This document shows, in pieces, positions 41,685-49,914 of a DNA stretch of 64,000 nucleotides. Source of the stretch: an uncultured bacterium (GTDB taxonomy: Bacteria > Bacillota > Clostridia > Lachnospirales > Lachnospiraceae). Location of the stretch: positions 24,213 to 88,212 of the forward strand of contig CAMTMP010000014.1 in the NCBI GenBank assembly GCA_947073545.1, given 5' to 3'. The translations under genes were made by a program, and so were the position numbers. Under the pieces are notes generated by a model that searched no databases, was not told where the DNA came from, and was given only the letters and a program-made list of their open reading frames with translations. Each line of letters starts with the position of its first letter. Positions within the stretch are counted from its first letter, which is position 1.

Positions 41685-44605
41685 ACAATCATTTCCTCAA
41701 ACACTTCTTCCGGCACGGGCTTACAGTAGCGGTAACCCTGCGCCACATATGCGCCGATCTCCATCATCAGCTCGGTATCACCTTCCGTCTCCACACCCTC
41801 GCAGACAACCTGCGCTTCCAGATCTCTCGCCAGATTTACAATATTTCTCATAATCTGTACCTGCCTTGTCCGGTTCTCATTGTTGAGCAGGAAAGATCTG
41901 TCCAGCTTAATCACAGATGCCGGGATCTGTTCGAACACGCCAAGCGAAGAGTAGCCCGAGCCAAAATCGTCAATGGACAGATGCACGCCCCGCTCCTTCA
42001 AAATGGCCACGTTCTCCTTCACTTTCTGCTGCTGCATCTCCTCCACCACAAGTGTCTCCGTGATTTCCACCTCAATCAGATCCTTTGGCACCTGATACTT
42101 TTCCATCACGGACTCAAACCGCTCCGGGAAGCCGTCCTTTACAAAGTGCGTCCGTGAAAAGTTGCAGGACACGGGAACCACCGGCCGTCCCTCATCAAGC
42201 CGCCTGCGCAGCATCTTGCAGACGCTCTCCATCACAAAGAAATCAATCTCCGTAATCCGGCCCGTCTGTTCATAGTATGGCACAAAAAATCCCGGCGCAC
42301 GGATGGCGCCGTCCGCCGTAGGATCCTTGAAACGCACCAGCGCCTCCGCTCCCACCACGTGTTCGTCACGGATATCCACCTTCGCCTGATAGTATGCCAC
42401 AAAATCTTTCTGAAAATCCGCCGAATCCAGCAGTTTCTCCCGATCATGCTGTTCCCGCAGTTTTTTGCGCAGTTCTTCGTCGTAAATGCTTATAGCATTG
42501 CTGTGACTGTCCTTCAGGGGGTCGACCGCCTGAATCGCATAGGAGAGGGCAAGCTGAATATCCGTATGCCCCTTTTCAATGCCACAGACACCCATGGCCT
42601 GCGTCATGCGTATCCCCTCTTTCTCATAGATGTAATCGGAAATCCTGTTCGCCATAGCCATCATGCGCTTCGTCAGGGAAGACATGTCCGTATACTGCAC
42701 AAAAAGTACAAAATGACTGCCGTAGCTTCTGGCATAGAGCTCATTTTCTCCCACTTCCTCTGCCATCACCTCTATGGTGCGTTCTAAGAGCTTCTGCCCC
42801 GCATTCCAGCCGTAGAGCGCGTTATAACTCTTAAACTGGCAGATATCCGTGTACACAATCGCATACTTTTTGTCTGTGTCCGTCCCCAGCTTTAAGGACG
42901 CCCTGTATTTCAAATAGTTGATATTCCATATATTAAAGTCCGTGTCCTTGTACATCAATTTCTGCAGACGCCTGCTGTTTTCCAACATACGGTACATCAC
43001 GAAGATGGCAAGGGCTGCCGCGGCGAGCAGCGCCAGAATAATCACAATGCTATGATCCCTGATAAAACCGTCCACACTCATTCTGGAATAAAAATTATCC
43101 TGCAGCATGTAGTCATTGACCGTCTTATCGGTGACTTCCAGAAGCTCCTTATTCAAAATACCCAGAAGCGGCGATTCCTCATCGTTTCGGACCGCCATGC
43201 GGATGTCGTACACATCGCTCAGGACCGTATGGATCTCAAGCTGTCCGAAGCCGAGCTGAGAGCCAAGCAGATACTCCGCCAGGTAGCCGTCGCACAGCGC
43301 GGCCCCGGCCTTGCCGGACCGCACAGCCTGCAGACATTCCTTCGGACTTTCCAAGAGCAGAAGTTTCGTCTGTTTTCCTACAAAGGAGACGCCTCCCTCC
43401 TCCGAAAGATTATCCCCTGTCACCGCAAGCGTCCCGAACTCCTCCGCCCATCCTCCGTTCTTGGTAATCAGTACACGCGGCACCTGCGCATAGGCTTTCG
43501 TCAGAGCGCCTCCGGCCTGCTTTATATTTCCCGCACGCTCCCCGCAATAACCGATGATGTCAATGACGCCGTCGGCAAGCGCCTGCTTTGCCTCATCCAT
43601 ATCTTTCATCCTGACATAGGAAAAAGCAAGCCCCGTGCTCACGGACACCTCTTCTAACATCTGCGGCGTAAGTCCTCGGTAAACGCCGTCCTCGTCCTCA
43701 TAGGAGAAAGGATAGTAACCGTCCAGGTAGCCCACCTTTAGCCCCTCGCTCTTTCGGATATAATCCATTTCCTCCCCCGTCAGAAGAATCCTGTGATCCA
43801 GACGGCTGTCATAGTATTTCACCATCAGCTCGTTTTCAAGCTCCGGACGGTTCATCTTCACGTCCGCGATCCCCTGATTCAGCTCCCGCAGCAGGTCCTC
43901 GTTTCCGGGATATGTAATATAGTAAAAGGGCATCGGCGCAAAACGGCCGATCACACGCTGCCCCTCCCTGATCTCCGTGAGCGAATGCACCAGCGCGTCA
44001 ATCTCCCTCACGGAGAGTGCGGCCTGCAGAACTGCCGTGCTCTCATACTCCCGCACCCGGGGATTTTCAATGCCATGTCCCTTTAGATACTCCAGAAATT
44101 CCTGTTTCCTGACATAAGTGCCCACGACGCCGTAGGTGATATCTTTCATCGCCTCAAAATCCTCGTAGGCAAGCGGGCTGTCCCCCTTCACCGCTATTGC
44201 ACCGAAGGTATAACCGTTGGCAATATCCGCATACCTATAAATTTCTGCCCGCTCGCCGGAATACTGGGCGCTCCCCACCAGATCCACCTCTTTGTCAGCT
44301 AACATCTGCAAAGCCTCGTCCCAGCTTTCACAGGGCACATACTCCACGTTCCAGTTTACATAATCACAAAGATTGTCCAGATATTCCACATCCATACCGG
44401 AAAGACTGCCGTCCGGCAGCGTTTCGTGATAACCTTCCATGGGGAAAAAACTCACCCGTACCGTACGCTTTCCCGATCCCTGCACCGTTCCTGATCCGTC
44501 TCCCACCGGAAAAAAGACCAAAAGCAGCGCTGCCATCAACAGCCGCGCCGCCTTTGCCGTCCTCTGTGATTCCCGTTTCCTGCCCCGGTTTTCTTTCACA
44601 CCCAT
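41681..44605 (-). CDS. Membrane receptor with two SBP_bac_3 domains, degenerate GGDEF and EAL phosphodiesterase
   Basis: A 974-residue transmembrane c-di-GMP enzyme. A signal anchor is followed by two extracellular solute-binding (SBP_bac_3-like) domains: about 45-265 (VRVSFFPMEGYHETLPDG) and 275-510 (LKVGYLDGYYPFSYEDEDG). A TM segment lies at about 517-540. The GGDEF-like domain has SYGSHF in place of GGDEF and so is inactive as a cyclase. The EAL domain (about 723-971) keeps EALVRF, CNFSRTHF, EITETL, IDDFGSGYSS, KLDRSF and CEGVETE, hence phosphodiesterase activity is likely. Ligand probably an amino acid or similar. Operon with the hydrolase before and DUF218 after. Confidence 0.9.
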   Translation of the reverse strand: MGVKENRGRKRESQRTAKAARLLMAALLLVFFPVGDGSGTVQGSGKRTVRVSFFPMEGYHETLPDGSLSGMDVEYLDNLCDYVNWNVEYVPCESWDEALQMLADKEVDLVGSAQYSGERAEIYRYADIANGYTFGAIAVKGDSPLAYEDFEAMKDITYGVVGTYVRKQEFLEYLKGHGIENPRVREYESTAVLQAALSVREIDALVHSLTEIREGQRVIGRFAPMPFYYITYPGNEDLLRELNQGIADVKMNRPELENELMVKYYDSRLDHRILLTGEEMDYIRKSEGLKVGYLDGYYPFSYEDEDGVYRGLTPQMLEEVSVSTGLAFSYVRMKDMDEAKQALADGVIDIIGYCGERAGNIKQAGGALTKAYAQVPRVLITKNGGWAEEFGTLAVTGDNLSEEGGVSFVGKQTKLLLLESPKECLQAVRSGKAGAALCDGYLAEYLLGSQLGFGQLEIHTVLSDVYDIRMAVRNDEESPLLGILNKELLEVTDKTVNDYMLQDNFYSRMSVDGFIRDHSIVIILALLAAAALAIFVMYRMLENSRRLQKLMYKDTDFNIWNINYLKYRASLKLGTDTDKKYAIVYTDICQFKSYNALYGWNAGQKLLERTIEVMAEEVGENELYARSYGSHFVLFVQYTDMSSLTKRMMAMANRISDYIYEKEGIRMTQAMGVCGIEKGHTDIQLALSYAIQAVDPLKDSHSNAISIYDEELRKKLREQHDREKLLDSADFQKDFVAYYQAKVDIRDEHVVGAEALVRFKDPTADGAIRAPGFFVPYYEQTGRITEIDFFVMESVCKMLRRRLDEGRPVVPVSCNFSRTHFVKDGFPERFESVMEKYQVPKDLIEVEITETLVVEEMQQQKVKENVAILKERGVHLSIDDFGSGYSSLGVFEQIPASVIKLDRSFLLNNENRTRQVQIMRNIVNLARDLEAQVVCEGVETEGDTELMMEIGAYVAQGYRYCKPVPEEVFEEMIV

Positions 44606-44621
44606 AAAACGCCTGCCTTTC

Positions 44622-45653
44622 TCATCCTTGCAGATACCGCTCCAAAAATGCACTAATTCTCCCGTAGTAAGCATTGGGCTCCTTGTCCTGCGCCTGCGCA
44701 TGGCCCGCCCCTTTCACAATAAAAAGCTCTTTCTCACAGGCCGCCGCTTCAAACAACTCATATGACATATTTACGTCTATCATCCGGTCCTCGTCCCCAT
44801 GGATAAAGAGCGTCGGAACCCCGCTTTCCTTAACTGCCCGGAGCGGAGACGCGTTTCTCAGATCATACCCGCCTCTGAGTTTTAACATCACGCAGGCCGG
44901 ATTCACGAAAGGCGCGGCCGGCAGATGGAACCACTCCGTAATTTTGTCGCCGAACATTTCGTACCCCGACGTGTAGGCACTGTCGGAAACCACCGCCTTA
45001 ATGTGATTGGATGCCTCCGGGGAACCCGCCATTAGAAGCGCCGTAGCCGCGCCCATGGACTGTCCGTGGAGAACGATCTGCGCCTCCGGCGACTGTTCCA
45101 GTATATGCGAAATCCAGAGTTCACAGTCATAATGGTCTGTCCAGCCCATACCGATGAAATCGCCTTCGCTCTCCCCCTGGCACCGCAGGTCAGGCACGAG
45201 CACGGAATAGCCCTGCTGATGATACCAGCAGGCAAATTGATACATTTCTTCCTTCCATCCCGTGTAACCGTGCAGAAGAAGCACCCACTTATCGCCTGCG
45301 CTTCCCGTACTTTCTGCGCTTCCCGTCCCCGTCATAAGCACCGCCGTCTCTGCCGGAAACTGCACCGCTGTAAGAAGATAACCGTCCGCCGTCCGCGCCT
45401 GTATTTTTACGCGCGCCGCCGTCTCCAGCCATTCCTCCGTCCCGGAGAGAAGTTTCTTCCTGTTTTCCTTGATATCCGCCGTCTGTACCTGCTCGCCGTA
45501 GCATTTCCTTGTGATATCCTCAAAGGCGTTCAGCTTATCCATAAAAGAGGGCACCAGGCAGGCGCTCACCAAAAAATAGACAAATACGGCGTATCCTGTA
45601 AAAAGAACTGCAAAAACCGACACTGCGATCCGTATCTTCTTTTTTCCGTGCAT
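44622..45653 (-). CDS. Membrane-anchored alpha/beta hydrolase
   Basis: A 343-residue protein with one N-terminal TM anchor (residues 7-33) and an extracellular serine hydrolase domain. Nucleophile elbow GQSMGAA, oxyanion region LLLHGYTGWKEEM, acid in HGDEDRMID and catalytic His in GAGHAQA are all visible, with SVLVPDLRCQGESEG in between. This set is common among BAAT/S9-like hydrolases acting on esters or peptides; the substrate is unknown. It is 16 bases upstream of the EAL receptor gene and so part of the same operon. Confidence 0.88.
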   Translation of the reverse strand: MHGKKKIRIAVSVFAVLFTGYAVFVYFLVSACLVPSFMDKLNAFEDITRKCYGEQVQTADIKENRKKLLSGTEEWLETAARVKIQARTADGYLLTAVQFPAETAVLMTGTGSAESTGSAGDKWVLLLHGYTGWKEEMYQFACWYHQQGYSVLVPDLRCQGESEGDFIGMGWTDHYDCELWISHILEQSPEAQIVLHGQSMGAATALLMAGSPEASNHIKAVVSDSAYTSGYEMFGDKITEWFHLPAAPFVNPACVMLKLRGGYDLRNASPLRAVKESGVPTLFIHGDEDRMIDVNMSYELFEAAACEKELFIVKGAGHAQAQDKEPNAYYGRISAFLERYLQG

Positions 45654-45692
45654 CCCGTCTCCCCCTTCTCTCAGTCATAAAATGCCACCCAT

Positions 45693-45859
45693 GCGGAGAA
45701 TGCCGTATTCGGAGACATTCTCACATTAACCTCCAAGTCACCGTGCGGAGAATGCCCGTATTTTGGGCATTCTCCTGTGTGAAAGTGATTTGCGAAGCAA
45801 ATCTAGTGCTTCTTGGCGTCCCGTCCTATGGCGGGACGTCTTTAGAAGTACTTTTCACA
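45693..45859. repeat. Composite palindromic repeat between PPTase and hydrolase genes
   Basis: Two GCGGAGAATGCC-type hairpins (45693-45725 and 45744-45775) precede a long inverted repeat (45776-45859): GTGTGAAAGT, an inner perfect hairpin GATTTGC-GAA-GCAAATC, then TGCTTCTTGGCGTCCCGTCC / GGCGGGACGTCTTTAGAAGTACTTTTCACAC in pieces. It is the best-preserved copy of the family and supplies the TGA stop of the PPTase gene. Confidence 0.87.
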
Positions 45860-46529
45860 CCAGTTCCACCGGTATCATGCTGTAGGCGATATCCGCGCTT
45901 TCCTGCACACAGACCGCCGTACAGTATCCCCCGATCTCCCGGTACTCTCTCAAGTGATAATATTTCGCGTCCACACAGTGCCGCACTCTGGCCCTTCCCG
46001 ACTCTTCGTCCATATGGATCGAAAAATCCTGCAAAGGTAACGACATGCCCCTGCCGACCGCCTTCAGAAAGCTCTCCTTCATTGTCCAGAGGCGGAACAT
46101 CCGCCAAGTCTGCGCCTCTTCCCTCTCCGCCTCGTAGAGCCAGGAAAGTTCCTCCTTCGCAAAAAAGCGGTTCGCCACCTTGAGCCGTCCTTCCTTTATG
46201 CGTTCGATATCATTGCCCACAGGCTTATCTCCGATGGTGCAGATGGCATAATCACCGGAGTGGGAAAGAGAAAAACAGATTTCGGGATGATATTTCAAAA
46301 CCGGTTTCCCCCACTCACCGAGTTCATATTCCACACTTCTTTCCTGCAATCCGTAAGCTTCCAGCGCGTGGTCTAAAAGCAGTCCTGCCGCAAGGCTTCT
46401 GTTCTTATCCTTGTCATGACGCAAAATCGCAATTTTCTGCTGCCGGAAAGGAGAAAGGAGTTTCAATTTTTCCCGGAACAGCATCTCGTTGTCGAGGCAT
46501 CCTGCGTCCGTATAATATGTATAGATCAT
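45855..46529 (-). CDS. 4'-phosphopantetheinyl transferase (Sfp type)
   Basis: A 224-residue transferase that moves phosphopantetheine from CoA to carrier proteins. The Sfp-class motifs are VGNDIE (Asp107, Glu109; Asn replaces the common Ile/Val between) and WTMKESFLKAVGRG (Glu152, Lys), plus FSLSHSGDYAICTIG before them. No NRPS, PKS or fatty-acid genes are in the window, so its carrier is elsewhere. The GGAGAGGGAGC site precedes the ATG. Its stop codon lies inside the palindromic repeat, so the last residues (VELV) may be newly acquired. Confidence 0.9.
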   Translation of the reverse strand: MIYTYYTDAGCLDNEMLFREKLKLLSPFRQQKIAILRHDKDKNRSLAAGLLLDHALEAYGLQERSVEYELGEWGKPVLKYHPEICFSLSHSGDYAICTIGDKPVGNDIERIKEGRLKVANRFFAKEELSWLYEAEREEAQTWRMFRLWTMKESFLKAVGRGMSLPLQDFSIHMDEESGRARVRHCVDAKYYHLREYREIGGYCTAVCVQESADIAYSMIPVELV

Positions 46530-46623
46530 AACCGCTCCCTCTCCGTAACACTTCAGTCTGCAGATTCTATCTCACAATTCACATATTTTCACGGGCTTTG
46601 CAGCAAGTGCAAAGTCCTGCGGT

Positions 46624-48615
46624 CTACCCGTTATCCCGCTCCATTTTTCGATAGCATCGGTCGCAGATCGGGTATGCGGCATTCCATGCAAGAGGTCTGC
46701 CGCAGATACGGCATTTTCTCTCGAACTGTCCCTTGTCGTCTTTCAAAAGCTCTCCGATCTCATGCTGCGCCCACTCCCTATTGGCGGCCACTTCCTCCTT
46801 GTCCACCATCCAGTCCATTCTGGCGGCAAACTGCGTATAGAGGTCAAGCTGTTTATAGTAGGACTCCAGTCCCTCCAGAGAAAAATCTTTCGGCAGCATG
46901 GGACAATTCTGCTGTCTCTCCGGATTTTCACAGTAGCGCAGCCACAGTCTGAGCACTTCTCTGTCCTTCACGTCAAAGGGACAGGTGATCAGGGAGAGCA
47001 CCAGCTTTCTGTCTTCCATAAATGTAATTTTCTTTCGGTAATCACGCAGATATCTGTATTTATCCACGCTCTCCTTCATGGAAATCTTATCGTACATGGG
47101 GGGATTTCCCGTCTTTTCCCATGCCTCTATGATTTCATCCAGCTCTATATCAATATCGAGAAGCAGTTCCGGAAAACCGACTCTGGCTCTTCTCAGAGGG
47201 TAAAACGGCTCCGCCAGCTTCTTCCCCACATACTCCGGTTCCATCGCCGACTGCACATAGCCTGTGTCGTAAAAACCATACCGCCCGGCCCGGCCCGCAA
47301 TCTGCCTGATCTCCTCCGCCAGAAGCCGCCGCTTCCCGACGCCGTCAAACTTAGTCGTGTTCATAAAGACCACACGGCGGATCGGCAGATTGATTCCCAT
47401 GCCGATGGCGTCCGTGGCCACCACCACCTGATTGACACCCTCGGTAAACAGACGCACCTGTTCCTGTCTCGTCTGGGGTGGCAGATTCCCGTAAATCACA
47501 CTGGCCATGATACCCCTGCCTTCCAGCGACGCCGCGATGGCCAGCACATTTTTCTTGGAAAAAGCAATCAGCGCGTCGCCCGGCTCCACGTCCTTCGATA
47601 TATCAAAACGTTCCGGAATAAACGTCAGTTTCGTGTTCCGCTCGTGGCGGACAATCTCCACTTCGTCGCCGCACCGTCTGAGCATATCGGTCAAAAGCTT
47701 CTCCGCCGTGCCGGAGCAGCATACGTGAACTTCCTCCGCACGGATACCGAGGATCGCCCTCGTCCAATAACTGCCGCGGTTCTCATCCGACATCATCTGC
47801 GCCTCATCAATGACGGCAATATCATAGGTTTCCCTGATATTCAAAATCTCCACCGTGGAGGCCTGCACGAAGCTGCCCTGTGTCCGTATGGTCTCCTCCC
47901 CGGTAATCATATCGCAGGGAATGCCGTCCGTCATCATGCGGTCGTAAACTTCCAGCGCAAGCAGACGGAGAGGTCCCAGATAAATACCGTGATAAGCCTG
48001 TTTTAACCGCTGCAGCGCCTCGTAAGTCTTTCCGCTGTTGGTCGGACCGATGTGTAGAATAAAGCGCCGCTTCATGGCTCTGGCCTCCGGGTACTGCTTT
48101 TCCGGCTCCGCCTCCATCAGCTCCTCGATCCGCTGCCCCACCAGATACTGCATGTATTCGGATTTGTAAATTTCATAAAGGGATTTCGTCCGGAGAAGCT
48201 GCGCCGTCTTCTCCATCGATACGATGTCGTCGGGAACCGCTCCGGGCGCCATTCTTTTCAGGAAATTCATGTCCAGTCTGGTCAGAAGCCGCACGACACG
48301 GCGGTATTTTTTCATCCATCTGGTATCTTTAAGCACCACCGTGTAGCCGATCTGTGCCACTTTTCTGTGCAGTTCCTTCATATCCGCCAGCACTTGATGG
48401 TTTTCCTGCTTTCTCTTGCGCAGAATACGCCTCTCCAACTGTCCGAGCTGCTTTTCCGTACTTCTGGTAAATCTGCGGTTCTCCTCCGGCGAAAATGATA
48501 AAAAAGCCTTCTCGTAGACCTCTCTGATTTTCGGGGGAATACCGTCCTGCTCCCCTGTCTGCCGCGCTCTCTTTCCCGTCGTCTTATCTTCCTGCATTTT
48601 TCGATCTGTTTCCAT
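46624..48615 (-). CDS. Suv3-like RNA helicase with C-terminal zinc ribbon
   Basis: A 663-residue superfamily 2 helicase. Walker A GPTNSGKTYEAL (190-201), DEAQMMSDENRG (267-278), and the motif IV-VI region VVVATDAIGMGINLPIRRVVFMNT ... QIAGRAGRYG match the Suv3 family, better known as the mitochondrial degradosome helicase. The N-terminus (about 180 residues) is helical and basic; the C-terminus has CRICGRPLAW ... CDRCY, a zinc ribbon that ordinary Suv3 lacks. It probably unwinds structured RNA. The start follows AGAGGAAAC; a TTG seven codons upstream is possible. Confidence 0.85.
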   Translation of the reverse strand: METDRKMQEDKTTGKRARQTGEQDGIPPKIREVYEKAFLSFSPEENRRFTRSTEKQLGQLERRILRKRKQENHQVLADMKELHRKVAQIGYTVVLKDTRWMKKYRRVVRLLTRLDMNFLKRMAPGAVPDDIVSMEKTAQLLRTKSLYEIYKSEYMQYLVGQRIEELMEAEPEKQYPEARAMKRRFILHIGPTNSGKTYEALQRLKQAYHGIYLGPLRLLALEVYDRMMTDGIPCDMITGEETIRTQGSFVQASTVEILNIRETYDIAVIDEAQMMSDENRGSYWTRAILGIRAEEVHVCCSGTAEKLLTDMLRRCGDEVEIVRHERNTKLTFIPERFDISKDVEPGDALIAFSKKNVLAIAASLEGRGIMASVIYGNLPPQTRQEQVRLFTEGVNQVVVATDAIGMGINLPIRRVVFMNTTKFDGVGKRRLLAEEIRQIAGRAGRYGFYDTGYVQSAMEPEYVGKKLAEPFYPLRRARVGFPELLLDIDIELDEIIEAWEKTGNPPMYDKISMKESVDKYRYLRDYRKKITFMEDRKLVLSLITCPFDVKDREVLRLWLRYCENPERQQNCPMLPKDFSLEGLESYYKQLDLYTQFAARMDWMVDKEEVAANREWAQHEIGELLKDDKGQFERKCRICGRPLAWNAAYPICDRCYRKMERDNG

Positions 48616-48742
48616 GTTTCCTCTATCTGTGAACAACTGATACGCACTTTATGTTTCACCCTAATCATAACACAAATCCCCGACATTAGGCAAACCCTTC
48701 CACCCTGCTAATATCTTCCCGTTTTTTCGCGTTTTCCCTTCC

Positions 48743-48780
48743 TTGATTTTATACCGGGATTGTTTTACAATATATTGTAA
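48743..48780 (+). promoter_or_regulatory. Promoter and palindromic operator of the signalling operon
   Basis: TTGATT (48743-48748) and TACAAT (48766-48771) are spaced 17 bases. A perfect 16-base palindrome TTACAATATATTGTAA (48765-48780) covers the -10 box and start site, a position suited to a repressor. The regulator is unknown. Confidence 0.65.
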
Positions 48781-48834
48781 TAGAAAAAATCCGGTCGTCA
48801 GTTTTTTATCATAATGCAAAAGGGAGTATTCGAT

Positions 48835-49914
48835 ATGAAAAATGTGATTCTAGTAATAGACGACGACAAAACCAATCTGTCGCTTGCCCAGCGGCTTCTC
48901 GGCCCGCAGTACCGCATAGCCGCATGCAATTCCGGAAGAGCGGCTCTCAAATATCTGAAGACCCACCGTCCCGACCTGATCCTTCTGGATATCAACATGC
49001 CGGAAATGGACGGCTTCGAGGTGATGGAAAATCTGCGCTCCAGCATACATACCGAGTCTATCCCCGTGATCTTTCTGACGGCGGACTCCCTCGCGGAAAC
49101 GGAAATCAAGTGTTTTCAGATGGGCGCCATGGACTTCGTGACGAAGCCCTTTGTGCCGGACATCCTCTTAAGCCGCGTCAGCAAGACGATTGAGCTTGAC
49201 CAGTACCGTCACAATCTGGAAACTATGGTGAACGTTCAGGCTCAGAAAATCACGGAGAGTTCTATGCGCCTCGGACGGATTCAGGATTCCGTCATAATCG
49301 GCATGGCCAACCTGATCGAGAGCCGGGACGGCAGCACCGGAAAACACGTTAAAAATACGCAGGCCTACGTCAGAATGATCGCTAACGAGCTGCTTTCGAG
49401 AGGACTTTTCACAGAAGAACTTACCCCCTCTTATATCGAAGATCTCTGTAAGGCCGCGCCCCTGCATGACGTGGGGAAAATCAAAATTCCGGACGCCATT
49501 TTACAAAAACCCGGCAGACTGACCCCAGAAGAATTTGAGACCATGAAGCTGCATACGACCCACAGCCGCAAAATTATCCAAACCATCATCGGCGATATCG
49601 AGGATGCGCACTATGTACGGCTGGTTGAAGATATCGCCCTTTACCACCATGAACGATGGGACGGCACCGGTTATCCCGCCGGTCTCACCGGGATAAATAT
49701 TCCGCTCTCGGCGCGGATTATGGCTGTCGCGGACGTATTCGACGCGCTCTACGAGGAGCGGTGCTACAAGCCGCCTGTCCGGCCCATCGAGCGGATCATG
49801 CAGATCATGTCGGAAGGCCGCGGCACGCAGTTTGATCCTGTGATTCTGGATGTATTTACGGACATGCTGCCACAGTTAAAAGAAATTCTCCATATCACGG
49901 AAAAGGAGTGTTGA
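48835..49914 (+). CDS. Response regulator with HD-GYP phosphodiesterase domain
   Basis: A 359-residue regulator. The receiver (1-120) has LVIDDDK, phospho-acceptor Asp52 in LLDINMPEMDG and the TKPF lysine. The output (about 150-350) is an HD-GYP domain with LIESRDGSTGKHV, APLHDVGKIKIPDAIL (HD pair), HHERWDGTGYP (GYP) and ARIMAVADVFDAL, the residues needed to hydrolyse c-di-GMP. It would lower c-di-GMP when phosphorylated. AAGGGAGTATTCGAT precedes the ATG. It heads a three-gene operon; the next kinase overlaps its stop codon. Confidence 0.94.
   Translation: MKNVILVIDDDKTNLSLAQRLLGPQYRIAACNSGRAALKYLKTHRPDLILLDINMPEMDGFEVMENLRSSIHTESIPVIFLTADSLAETEIKCFQMGAMDFVTKPFVPDILLSRVSKTIELDQYRHNLETMVNVQAQKITESSMRLGRIQDSVIIGMANLIESRDGSTGKHVKNTQAYVRMIANELLSRGLFTEELTPSYIEDLCKAAPLHDVGKIKIPDAILQKPGRLTPEEFETMKLHTTHSRKIIQTIIGDIEDAHYVRLVEDIALYHHERWDGTGYPAGLTGINIPLSARIMAVADVFDALYEERCYKPPVRPIERIMQIMSEGRGTQFDPVILDVFTDMLPQLKEILHITEKEC

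Noticed and set aside
46762..48006. A 414-codon open frame on the plus strand
   Set aside because: It is an antisense shadow of the Suv3-like helicase; the translation is His/Arg/Leu-rich and matches no family.
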